A stretch of 64,000 bases of DNA from Limnohabitans sp. (GTDB lineage: Bacteria; Pseudomonadota; Gammaproteobacteria; Burkholderiales; Burkholderiaceae_C). Each line of letters opens with the position of its first letter. Position 1 is the first letter of the stretch. The notes below the pieces were generated by a model. That model made no database searches, was not told where the DNA came from, and was given only the letters and a program-made list of their open reading frames with translations. The position numbers and the translations under genes were made by a program. The stretch spans positions 1-64,000 of the forward strand of contig SHXD01000007.1 of assembly GCA_009693505.1 (NCBI GenBank). Direction: 5' to 3'. Below are positions 1-7,776 of this stretch, piece by piece.

Positions 1-149
1 AGGCGGCAGCCACGCAACCGCAACCCGAATTGCACATTCGCTCACACGCCAAAGCCAAGTACGAAGCGGTGGCACTGGTCATGGCCAGTGCGCAGCGCCT
101 AGGCTTGAACAAACTGGGCATTGTGGGCTCTGAGCAGTTTGTGAATTAA
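1..149 (+). CDS. ExbD/TolR family protein, C-terminal fragment
   Basis: Only the last 48 codons are inside the window; the frame begins at base 3 and ends with TAA at 147-149. The visible tail (AVALVMASAQRLGLNKLGIV near the end) has the pattern of the periplasmic domain of ExbD/TolR proteins, which work with ExbB/TolQ in the inner membrane to harvest the proton gradient for energising outer-membrane transport. The membrane anchor and any ExbB partner would lie to the left, outside the window. A second ExbB/ExbD pair occurs at about 36 kb, so the genome carries at least two such motors. The family call rests on a short stretch; the exact subfamily cannot be decided. Confidence 0.7.
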   Translation, partial: AAATQPQPELHIRSHAKAKYEAVALVMASAQRLGLNKLGIVGSEQFVN

Positions 150-181
150 TTTTTGCTTGAGGTCTTGCTTGTTCGCACGAA

Positions 182-210
182 AAAAAACCGCCTCAATGAG
201 GCGGTTTTTT
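182..210. terminator. Bidirectional Rho-independent terminator
   Basis: A-run, stem CCGCCTC, loop AAT, stem GAGGCGG, then a run of T. The hairpin has A and T tracts on both sides, so it can end transcription of the exbD gene from the left and of the tctC gene coming from the right. Confidence 0.85.
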
Positions 211-225
211 CATTGAGCGAGAACA

Positions 226-1209
226 TCAATCAGCATATTTGCCGCTTGCATCTACTGCCACTTTGATTTTCTGGATTTCTGCAGCTACAAACTTTTTGTG
301 CTCGGCAGGTTCCACGCGTTTATCGGTGACAACCATCGCGCCCAAGCCTTCTTGCTTCTTGATGAAATCAGGATCTTTCAGCGCCTTCTTCATGGCGTCG
401 TTCAAGGCTGTTGTGATGGCCGTTGGCGTGCCTTTAGGGGCGTACAAACCGTGCCAGATTGTGAGGTCAAAACCTTTCATGCCCATTTCTTGCAACGAAG
501 GGTAGTACTTCAACAATTTGTGATCAGACAAAGGCTTGGCGGTGGTCACCGCAAATGCTTTGACACGACCAGACTCAATTTGTGCTGTAGTGTTGGTGGT
601 TTGATCGCACATCACATCGACTTGACCGCCTACCAAGGCGTTCATGGCAGGTGCTGTGCCACCAAATGGAATGGTGGTCATGGCTTCTTTAGATTGCACC
701 TGCGCTTGCCACAACATGCCGCAAATGTGCGAAGCAGAACCCAAGCCTGCGTGGGCAATGTTCAAACTTCCGGCGTTAGCACGAATGTAATTTTCGAAGT
801 CACGATAGGTGTTGGCGGGCAGTTGCGGCTTGCCAATGAGGGTCATGGGCACATCGTTGACCATGCCCAAGTACTCAAAGTCTTCCAAGGGCTTGTAGGA
901 AAGTTTGCGGTACAGAGCTGGCGTTGCAGCCATGCCAATATGGAACAACAACAATGTATGACCGTCTGGGTTGGCGCGTGCTACTTTGGTGGCGCCAATG
1001 GTGCCACCGGCACCCGCTACGTTTTCGACCACGAAATTGCCACCTGGCAATGTCTTGGCCATGGCCACGCCAAGGTCACGGGCCACTTTGTCAGTGGGGC
1101 CACCTGCAGCGAAGGGCACCACAATGGAAATAGGCTTTGTGCCTGGGAAATTTTGAGCGTGCGCTACCAAGGTTAAGGCAGCAGCAGCAAGGACCAACAA
1201 GCGCTTCAT
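226..1209 (-). CDS. Bug/TctC family periplasmic solute-binding protein
   Basis: A 327-residue extracytoplasmic binding protein of the tripartite tricarboxylate transporter (Bug) family, which captures small carboxylates or related organic acids in the periplasm. Residues 1-18 form a signal peptide (MKRLLVLAAAALTLVAHAQ). The mature start PISIVVPFAAGGPTDKVAR and a later GGTAPAMNALVGGQVDVM are hallmark family stretches. The start has a good AGGAG ribosome binding site seven bases upstream. No TctA or TctB membrane subunit is nearby, which is usual for the many Bug proteins of Burkholderiales. It sits 132 bases downstream of the CoA ligase gene on the same strand and may be read from that unit. 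The ligand cannot be told from sequence. Confidence 0.9.
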   Translation of the reverse strand: MKRLLVLAAAALTLVAHAQNFPGTKPISIVVPFAAGGPTDKVARDLGVAMAKTLPGGNFVVENVAGAGGTIGATKVARANPDGHTLLLFHIGMAATPALYRKLSYKPLEDFEYLGMVNDVPMTLIGKPQLPANTYRDFENYIRANAGSLNIAHAGLGSASHICGMLWQAQVQSKEAMTTIPFGGTAPAMNALVGGQVDVMCDQTTNTTAQIESGRVKAFAVTTAKPLSDHKLLKYYPSLQEMGMKGFDLTIWHGLYAPKGTPTAITTALNDAMKKALKDPDFIKKQEGLGAMVVTDKRVEPAEHKKFVAAEIQKIKVAVDASGKYAD

Positions 1210-1341
1210 CTATATCTCCTAAATTAGACAGGTAAGTGTAGCGTCTTAGCACGCCAAGAAGATTCCGCGCACGAACCAACACCTCATTATTTAGGGGGAT
1301 GCCAAGCCGCAAATGCACCCATTTTGTGCAAGGTCAAACTT

Positions 1342-2604
1342 TCATTGATAGCTTCGCGCGTCTTCAATCACTTTGCCATCATTGGCCAAAGTGCCAGGGG
1401 CCACCAAATGCACATCGCTTCGCAATTTGGTGATGTCCCGAATGGCCTCGGCAATTTGCGCTTTCAACTCAGATTCTGCACCGCTGGCCGCTGTGGTTTC
1501 CACATGCAGCGCCATGCTGTCATTGGCCATTTCGCCCTGCACAATGAGCCGTGCACGCAATGCAGATGGAAAGCGCTTGACGACTTCGGCCACTTGCCCA
1601 GGATGCACAAACATGCCGCGAACTTTGGTGGTTTGATCTGCACGACCCATCCAGCCTTTGATGCGCTGATTGGTTCGACCGGTAGGGCAATGGCCACTCA
1701 AAATAGCCGACAAGTCACCGGTGCCAAACCGTATCAAGGGATAGTCTGGATTCAAACTGGTAATGACCAATTCACCCACCTCGCCTTCGGGCACAGGATC
1801 ACCCGTGCCAGGCCTCACAATTTCAACGATCACGCCTTCGTCAATCACCAGCCCTTGGCGTGCGCTGGTTTCATAGGCAATGAGGCCCACATCTGCAGTG
1901 GCATAGCACTGAAAAGCATTGACGCCGCGTTCAGTCAACCAATCACGCAAGCTTGGCGGAAAGGCTTCGCCAGAGACCAAAGCTTTTTTGACAGAAGGCA
2001 AGGCCACACCCATTTCGGCTGCTTTTTCAAGAATGATTCTCAAAAAACTGGGCGTGCCAATGTAGCCCGCCGGCTGCAACTCAGCCATGGCTTGAACTTG
2101 TTGTTCGGTTTGGCCAATGCCGCCAGGAAACACCGTGCAGCCCAAAGCATGGGCACCTGTTTCCATCATGGAACCAGCAGGTGTGAAGTGATAACTGAAA
2201 CAGTTATGAATGAGTTCACCCGACTGAAATCCAGCCGCCGCGATGGCACGCGCCATGCGCCAGTAATCGGCGCGCGAACCTTCAGGCTCATAAAGAGGAC
2301 CTGGGCTTGAAAACACGCGAGGCATTTGTTGGCCGTAGCTGACTGCACTGAAGCCGCCGAACACGCTGCCACCCGCCGCACGTGAGGTTTTTTGTTTTTC
2401 AAGCAACTCGTATTTGCGAATCACTGGCAACTTGGCCAGTGCGGCGCGCGATGTGATGTCGGCCGCATGGATGTCTTTTAAAATTTCTGCGAAAGCGGGA
2501 GCGTTTTTTTGTGCGTGTGCAATTTGCCCAGGCAATGCCGCCAACAAAGCGGCCTCGCGCGCTGCAGGGTCGCGCGTTTCCAATGCATCCATGTGCGTCT
2601 TCAT
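1342..2604 (-). CDS. Phenylacetate-CoA ligase-like AMP-forming ligase
   Basis: A 420-residue member of the acyl-adenylating (ANL) superfamily closest to phenylacetate-CoA ligases, which activate an aromatic or other carboxylic acid with ATP and join it to CoA. Visible family features include GGIGQTEQQVQAM, the acceptor-domain stretch YATADVGLIAYET, the hinge region YPLIRFGTGDLSA and GWMGRADQTTKVRGMFVHP leading into the small C-terminal domain. The ORF opens 14 codons earlier, but ATG at 2604 has AAGGA upstream and gives a normal N-terminus. It is the last gene of a leftward unit beginning with another acyl-CoA ligase and containing a complete Liv-type ABC transporter, so it probably activates the acid that transporter brings in. 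The exact substrate is unknown. Confidence 0.8.
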   Translation of the reverse strand: MKTHMDALETRDPAAREAALLAALPGQIAHAQKNAPAFAEILKDIHAADITSRAALAKLPVIRKYELLEKQKTSRAAGGSVFGGFSAVSYGQQMPRVFSSPGPLYEPEGSRADYWRMARAIAAAGFQSGELIHNCFSYHFTPAGSMMETGAHALGCTVFPGGIGQTEQQVQAMAELQPAGYIGTPSFLRIILEKAAEMGVALPSVKKALVSGEAFPPSLRDWLTERGVNAFQCYATADVGLIAYETSARQGLVIDEGVIVEIVRPGTGDPVPEGEVGELVITSLNPDYPLIRFGTGDLSAILSGHCPTGRTNQRIKGWMGRADQTTKVRGMFVHPGQVAEVVKRFPSALRARLIVQGEMANDSMALHVETTAASGAESELKAQIAEAIRDITKLRSDVHLVAPGTLANDGKVIEDARSYQ

Positions 2605-2633
2605 TAAAATCCTTTGAATGTGATTGAAAAAAA

Positions 2634-3443
2634 TTAAGCCAACCAACGCTTGCGTCGTTTGTAGCTCTTCACATCTTTAAAGCTCTTGCGCTCGCCGCCG
2701 CCCATGCCAAGGTAAAACTCTTTCACGTCTTCGTTGGTGCGCAGATCTTCGGCCACGCCGTCCATCACGATGCGACCCGACTCCATGATGTAGCCATAGT
2801 CGGAATACTTAAGCGCCATGTTGGTGTTTTGCTCTGCAATCAAGAACGTGACTTTTTCCTTCTCGTTCAAGTCTTTGACAATGTTGAACACCTCTTCCAC
2901 GATTTGTGGGGCCAAGCCCATAGAAGGTTCATCCAAAAGCATGACGCTAGGGTTGGTCATCAAGGCCCGGCCAATGGCACACATTTGTTGTTCGCCGCCT
3001 GAGGTGTAAGCCGCTTGTGAAGTGCGCCGTGTTTTAAGACCCGGGAAATAGGAGTACACCTTTTCAAGATTGGCTTCAATCTCACCTTTGTCCTTGCGCG
3101 TGTAGCTGCCAGTCATAAGGTTTTCTTCAATGGTCAAATGGGCAAAGCAATGGCGTCCTTCCATCACTTGTACAACACCGCGGTTGACCAAATCGGCGGG
3201 GGTGAGGTTTTCAATTCGCTCACCACGCAGCTCAATGCTGCCCTTGGTAACCTCGCCGCGCTCACCTTTGAGCAGATTGGATATGGCCCTGAGGGTGGTG
3301 GTTTTGCCAGCGCCATTGCCTCCCAAAATAGCCACGATGCCTTGCTCAGGAACTTGCAGAGAGACACCCTTCAACACCAAGATGACGTGGTTGTAAATGA
3401 CTTCGATGCCACTGACATTCAATACAATTTTTTTATCGCTCAT
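2634..3443 (-). CDS. Branched-chain-type ABC transporter ATPase (LivF-like)
   Basis: A 269-residue ATP-binding subunit of a Liv-type importer. It shows the Walker A motif GGNGAGKTTTLRAISNL, the signature TSGGEQQMCAIGRALM and the Walker B LLDEPSMGLAP. The N-terminus LNVSGIEVIYNHVILVLKGV is typical of the LivF branch. Start ATG at 3443 (MSDKK) is preferred over the upstream in-frame codon seven residues earlier. It pairs with the LivG-like ATPase at 6963-7745; both should sit on the cytoplasmic face of the two permeases. The order ligase-LivG-LivH-LivM-binding protein-LivF-ligase suggests uptake of an acid that is activated to a CoA thioester, possibly aromatic, rather than an amino acid. Confidence 0.9.
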   Translation of the reverse strand: MSDKKIVLNVSGIEVIYNHVILVLKGVSLQVPEQGIVAILGGNGAGKTTTLRAISNLLKGERGEVTKGSIELRGERIENLTPADLVNRGVVQVMEGRHCFAHLTIEENLMTGSYTRKDKGEIEANLEKVYSYFPGLKTRRTSQAAYTSGGEQQMCAIGRALMTNPSVMLLDEPSMGLAPQIVEEVFNIVKDLNEKEKVTFLIAEQNTNMALKYSDYGYIMESGRIVMDGVAEDLRTNEDVKEFYLGMGGGERKSFKDVKSYKRRKRWLA

Positions 3444-3551
3444 GCACTTTGCCTTTATGACCAAATGAAAATCTCAAGCGCTGAGACTTTCATTTGGCAA
3501 CTGCTTTCGCAGTTACCAAACTACCGCACAACCGTGTGGTGTTACCAGGAT

Positions 3552-4889
3552 TTAAGACTGGCAATCAGCCGGTGTACGGCGATTGATTTTCTTTTCTGCC
3601 GCATATTTGTCAGCAGCGGCTTTCACCATGGGCTTGATGATTTGCTCATCGGCTTGGTACCAATCGCTGGTGAACTCCCAATTGCTGCCGTTCCATGTGT
3701 GAATGCGGGCCCAGTTGGCACCCATGTGGTCGGCACAAGATGTTGAGATAGGACGTAATACACTTTTGAAGCCGAGGGCATCAAGTTTGGGCTGTGTCAG
3801 GTTCAAGTTCTCATAACCCCAACGAGCTTGTTCGCCGGTCATGACTTTGCCTTTGCCGTATTTCTCTTGGGCTTGACGAACACCTTCAATACCAAACATG
3901 GCGCTGAACAGGCCGCGCATATAAAGCACTTCGCCGACTTCATCCTTGGGGCCTGTGCCTTGGCCTTTGGCGTGCAACTTCTCCAGCACCTCTTTCACAA
4001 CAGCAGAGCCCTTTTCGGCACCGTGTTGCATGGTGAGGGCGTTGTAGCCCTTACCGCCCATGCCAATGTCTTTGACATCTGGCTCTGCACCGGCCCACCA
4101 CACGCCATAAATTTGCTCACGTGGGTAACCTGTGGCTTGCGCTTCTTTGAGCAAGGTGGAGTTCATCACACCCCAACCCCAGTTCAAAACGTAGTCTGGG
4201 CGATCGCGGCGAATTTGCAACCATGTCGACTTTTGCTCCACACCAGGGTGTGTAACGGGTAACAAGCTCAGCTTGAAGCCGTGCATGGCAGCGCGCTCTT
4301 GCAAAATAGGAATCGCTTCTTTACCAAAGGGGCTGTCGTGGTAAACCAAGGCAATGTGTTTGCCCTTGAGTTTGTCAGCACCACCTACTTTTTTGGCTAT
4401 GTCTTGAATGATCACATCGCCTGCAACCCAGTAGGTACCGGCCAAGGGGAAGTTCCACTTAAAGACGCCACCATCAGCTGATTCGCTGCGGCCGTAACCT
4501 GCTGTGATCAAAGGAATCTTGTCGCCAGGGGCTTTTTCGGTCAGCGCAAAAGTAATGCCTGTTGACAAAGGCTGGAACACAGTAGCGCCACCATTTTTGC
4601 CTTTGAGACGCTCATAGCACTCAACACCACGGTCAGTGGCGTAGCCAGTTTCGCATTCTTCGAAGCTGACTTTCACGCCATTGATACCGCCGCGTGCGTT
4701 GACAAGTTTGAGGTAGTCGACGAAGCCGTTGGCGAATGGCACGCCATTGGGTGCGTAAGCGCCGGTTCTGTAGACCAAAACTGGGAAGAATTGCTCTTTG
4801 GCTTGAGCAGTTGCTACGGTGCTGACCAGCGCGCTGGTAAGTCCTGCAGCGGCCATCGTGGCGGCCATAGCGAGTTGACGAAGCTTCAT
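3552..4889 (-). CDS. Liv-type ABC transporter substrate-binding protein
   Basis: A 445-residue periplasmic binding protein of the type-1 fold. The true start is ATG at 4889, which follows an AGGAG site and opens a clear signal peptide (MKLRQLAMAATMAAAGLTSA). The ORF track extends 40 codons further with no family support. The mature part has LVYRTGAYAPNGVPFANGF and VSFEECETGYATDRGVECYE, characteristic of binding proteins in Liv-like clusters of Burkholderiales that are linked to CoA ligases. It delivers the ligand to the LivH/LivM permeases encoded just upstream. The C-terminus carries cysteines (ISTSCADHMG and TPADCQS) that could form a disulfide. Ligand specificity is unknown; an aromatic or branched acid is plausible from context. 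Confidence 0.88.
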   Translation of the reverse strand: MKLRQLAMAATMAAAGLTSALVSTVATAQAKEQFFPVLVYRTGAYAPNGVPFANGFVDYLKLVNARGGINGVKVSFEECETGYATDRGVECYERLKGKNGGATVFQPLSTGITFALTEKAPGDKIPLITAGYGRSESADGGVFKWNFPLAGTYWVAGDVIIQDIAKKVGGADKLKGKHIALVYHDSPFGKEAIPILQERAAMHGFKLSLLPVTHPGVEQKSTWLQIRRDRPDYVLNWGWGVMNSTLLKEAQATGYPREQIYGVWWAGAEPDVKDIGMGGKGYNALTMQHGAEKGSAVVKEVLEKLHAKGQGTGPKDEVGEVLYMRGLFSAMFGIEGVRQAQEKYGKGKVMTGEQARWGYENLNLTQPKLDALGFKSVLRPISTSCADHMGANWARIHTWNGSNWEFTSDWYQADEQIIKPMVKAAADKYAAEKKINRRTPADCQS

Positions 4890-4932
4890 GGTTGTCTCCT
4901 GTAAAGTAAAGTGTGAAGCACTGAGGGAAAAA

Positions 4933-6009
4933 TCAATGAGGGAATGGCCATAAACGCAGCTTTTGCTTGGCCACCGACCACAGTTTGGCCAAGCCATGCG
5001 GTTCCACAATCAAGAACCACACAATCAAGGCACCAAAAATCATGAACTCTGAGTGAGAGATGGCTGCAGTGGAAATGACCACGCCCACCAAGCTACCCGC
5101 CCAAGGCAAAAACTGATTGAGGAAAATGGGCAGCACCACAATGAACGCCGCACCAAAAAAGCTGCCCATGATGGAGCCCATGCCACCAATGATCACCATG
5201 AACAGCAATTGGAATGAACGGTCTATTGAAAACGCCGCTGGCTCCCAAGAGCCCAAATGCACAAAGCCCCACAAACCACCTGCGACGCCCACAATGAAGG
5301 AGCTCACCGCAAAAGCGCTGAGCTTGGCGTACATGGGGCGAATACCAATGACAGCCGCAGCCACATCCATGTCGCGAATGGCCATCCACTCACGACCAAT
5401 GGCTGAACGGACCAAATTCTTAGCCAGCAGGCCAAAGACAATCAAGAATACCAAGCAGAACAAATACTTTTCGACGGGTGTCTCAATGGCCAGACCCATG
5501 ATGCTCAAGTTAGAGACCGAAACTGAGCCAGACGGCGTGTTGTTGGTGAACCAACCCACGCGAAGAAAGGCCCAATCACAAAAGAATTGTGCGGCCAGAG
5601 TGGCTACCGCCAAATAGAGTCCTTTGACACGCAAACTGGGGATGCCAAAAAAGATACCGACCAGCGTTGCAAAAAATCCACCGCTCAGAAGCGCAACGAT
5701 GAGGGGAATGCCATCTATTCGAATGTAGGTGTTGTAGGCCATGTAGGCGCCCACCGCCATGAATGCACCCGAGCCCAAAGATATTTGGCCGCAATAACCC
5801 ACCAGAATATTCACGCCCAGCGCCGCCAAGGACAAGATCAAGAAGGGAATCAAGATGGCCCTGAACATGTATTCATCAACCAACAAAGGCACACCCACGA
5901 AGGCAAATGCAATCAACGCGAAGATGGCCCATCGGTCTTGGGTAATTGTAAAAATTTGTTGGTCACTTCGGTAAGAAGTTTTAAATTGACCGTTTTCTCT
6001 GTAGAACAT
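4933..6009 (-). CDS. Branched-chain-type ABC transporter permease (LivM-like)
   Basis: A 358-residue inner-membrane permease. It has about nine to ten hydrophobic segments and the LivM hallmarks ALGVNILVGYCGQISLGSGA and REWMAIRDMDVAAAVIGI, the latter being the cytoplasmic loop that contacts the ATPase. The N-terminus carries a soluble lead of about 27 residues before the first membrane span, and the C-terminus has a charged tail after LIVEPHGLAKLW. Only 11 bases separate it from the LivH gene upstream, so the two are surely co-transcribed. It forms the transport channel together with LivH and is energised by the LivG- and LivF-like ATPases. Confidence 0.9.
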   Translation of the reverse strand: MFYRENGQFKTSYRSDQQIFTITQDRWAIFALIAFAFVGVPLLVDEYMFRAILIPFLILSLAALGVNILVGYCGQISLGSGAFMAVGAYMAYNTYIRIDGIPLIVALLSGGFFATLVGIFFGIPSLRVKGLYLAVATLAAQFFCDWAFLRVGWFTNNTPSGSVSVSNLSIMGLAIETPVEKYLFCLVFLIVFGLLAKNLVRSAIGREWMAIRDMDVAAAVIGIRPMYAKLSAFAVSSFIVGVAGGLWGFVHLGSWEPAAFSIDRSFQLLFMVIIGGMGSIMGSFFGAAFIVVLPIFLNQFLPWAGSLVGVVISTAAISHSEFMIFGALIVWFLIVEPHGLAKLWSVAKQKLRLWPFPH

Positions 6010-6020
6010 GTTGTGCTTCC

Positions 6021-6950
6021 TTAAACGCGATCAATGATTTTTTCACCAAACAAACCCTGTGGTCGAAACAGCAAAAAGATCAACGCAAGGACATACGCAA
6101 ACCAAATTTCAATGCCACCACCGACATAGGGGCCGAGAAACACTTCTGACAATTTTTCTCCCACGCCAATGATCAAGCCGCCAATGATGGCGCCTGGCAC
6201 CGATGTCAAGCCGCCCAAAATGATGACGGGCAAGGCTCTTAAAGCAACCGTTGTCAAAGAAAACTGAACGCCCATTTTGGAGCCCCAAATGATGCCCGCC
6301 ACCAACGCTGTGATGCCGGCAACAAACCAAACGATGACCCAAATTTGATTCAATGGAATGCCAATCGACTGAGCTGCCTGATGGTCATCTGCAACTGCAC
6401 GCAAGGCTCTGCCTGTGCTTGTTTTTTGGAAAAACAGAGACAATGTGACCACCAGCAAGGCCGCAATCAGGGCAGCGTAAACATCTTCCAAGTTAACCAA
6501 GACACCACCTGGAAAAACAGAATCTAGAAGGAACACAGGTTCTTTGGGCATGCCCACATCGATTTTGTAAATGTCGCTGCCAAAGATGGTCTGACCCAAG
6601 CCGTCAATGAAATACGTAATGCCCAAGGTGGCCATCAGCAAAGTAACGCCCTCTTGGTTGACCAAGTGACGCAACACAAATCGCTCAATGAGCCAAGCCA
6701 ACACAAACATCAAGACTGCCGCCAAGGCAAAAGCGATGACGTTTGAAAGGACTTTGTTGTCGAGCCCCAATATTTGAGGAACCCATTCAGAGAAGCGCGC
6801 CATGGCCAAAGCAGCAAACAGCACCATGGCACCTTGCGCAAAATTAAACACACCAGAAGCTTTGAAAATAAGCACAAACCCAAGCGCAACAAGTGAATAC
6901 AGCATGCCGGCCATCAGGCCGCCTAAAAGAGCTTCTAAGAAAAATGCCAT
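6021..6950 (-). CDS. Branched-chain-type ABC transporter permease (LivH-like)
   Basis: A 309-residue inner-membrane permease of the LivH branch. It starts with the usual LLGGLMAGMLYSLVALGFVL and the FNFAQGAMVLFAALA stretch, and contains the ATPase-contact loop TSTGRALRAVADDHQAAQSI. It ends with FLLFRPQGLFGEKIIDRV, a very common LivH ending. Around eight membrane spans are visible. It is encoded 12 bases downstream of the LivG-like gene and 11 bases upstream of the LivM-like gene, in the middle of the transporter unit. Together with LivM it makes the translocation path for the unknown organic acid. Confidence 0.92.
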   Translation of the reverse strand: MAFFLEALLGGLMAGMLYSLVALGFVLIFKASGVFNFAQGAMVLFAALAMARFSEWVPQILGLDNKVLSNVIAFALAAVLMFVLAWLIERFVLRHLVNQEGVTLLMATLGITYFIDGLGQTIFGSDIYKIDVGMPKEPVFLLDSVFPGGVLVNLEDVYAALIAALLVVTLSLFFQKTSTGRALRAVADDHQAAQSIGIPLNQIWVIVWFVAGITALVAGIIWGSKMGVQFSLTTVALRALPVIILGGLTSVPGAIIGGLIIGVGEKLSEVFLGPYVGGGIEIWFAYVLALIFLLFRPQGLFGEKIIDRV

Positions 6951-6962
6951 GTGATGTGTTCC

Positions 6963-7745
6963 TTAATGACTGGTGCCCAGATAGGCACTGATCACTTCTT
7001 CGTTGTTACGGACTTCTTCGGGGGTTCCGTCGCCAATTTTTTTTCCATAGTCCAAAACCACCACACGGTCTGAGATGTCCATCACGACACTCATGTCGTG
7101 CTCAATCAGCACAATGGTGGTGCCAAACTCGTCGTTGACATCCAAGATGAAACGACTCATGTCTTGCTTTTCTTCCATGTTCATGCCGGCCATGGGTTCG
7201 TCTAGCAAAAGAACTTGAGGTTCCATGGCCAAGGCACGGCCCAAGTCGACACGTTTCTGCAAACCATAAGGCAATTGACCCACAGGTGTTTTGCGATGGG
7301 CTTGAATTTCAAGGAAGTCGATGATGTGCTCGACAAAGTCACGGTGCTCCTCTTCTTCGCGTTGGGCAGGGCCAATGCGCAAGGCTTGCATGAATATATT
7401 GCTTTTAATTCTCAAATTCCTGCCAGTCATGATGTTGTCAATCACGCTCATGCCTTTGAACAATGCCAAGTTTTGAAATGTTCGGGCAATGCCCATTTCT
7501 GCAACTTGCCGGCTGTCCATGTGGCTGAAGGTTTGGCCACGGAAAGAAATGCTGCCCTCTTGGGGTTCATAGACACCGTTAATGCAGTTCAACATGGAAC
7601 TCTTGCCAGCGCCGTTAGGTCCAATGATGGCCCTGACTTCATGCTCACGAACGTTGAATGAGATGTCGGTCAGCGCTTTCACACCGCCGAATCTGAGACT
7701 GATGTTGTTCACATCCAGAATAACGTCACCAATTTTTTTTGTCAT
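6963..7745 (-). CDS. Branched-chain-type ABC transporter ATPase (LivG-like)
   Basis: A 260-residue ATPase of the LivG branch. It shows Walker A (GPNGAGKSSMLNCINGV), the family stretch GIARTFQNLALFKGMSVIDNIM, the signature region LPYGLQKRVDLGRALAM and Walker B LLDEPMAGMN. The usual LSGG-type signature reads LPYGLQKRV, a variant commonly seen in LivG proteins. The gene follows the 648-residue acyl-CoA ligase by 31 bases. It partners with the LivF-like ATPase encoded near the end of the same unit. Its cellular place is the cytoplasmic face of the inner membrane. Confidence 0.92.
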   Translation of the reverse strand: MTKKIGDVILDVNNISLRFGGVKALTDISFNVREHEVRAIIGPNGAGKSSMLNCINGVYEPQEGSISFRGQTFSHMDSRQVAEMGIARTFQNLALFKGMSVIDNIMTGRNLRIKSNIFMQALRIGPAQREEEEHRDFVEHIIDFLEIQAHRKTPVGQLPYGLQKRVDLGRALAMEPQVLLLDEPMAGMNMEEKQDMSRFILDVNDEFGTTIVLIEHDMSVVMDISDRVVVLDYGKKIGDGTPEEVRNNEEVISAYLGTSH

Positions 7746-7776
7746 AGTGTGTTCTCTGCTTCAGCCTTTGTAGACT

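Noticed and set aside
298-1176. 292-residue plus-strand ORF
   Set aside because: It is antisense to the well supported tctC gene, has low-complexity His/Gly/Cys-rich composition and no family features.
1324-2310. 328-residue plus-strand ORF
   Set aside because: Shadow of the phenylacetate-CoA ligase-like gene on the other strand; composition (many His, Phe, Gly) is typical of antisense frames.
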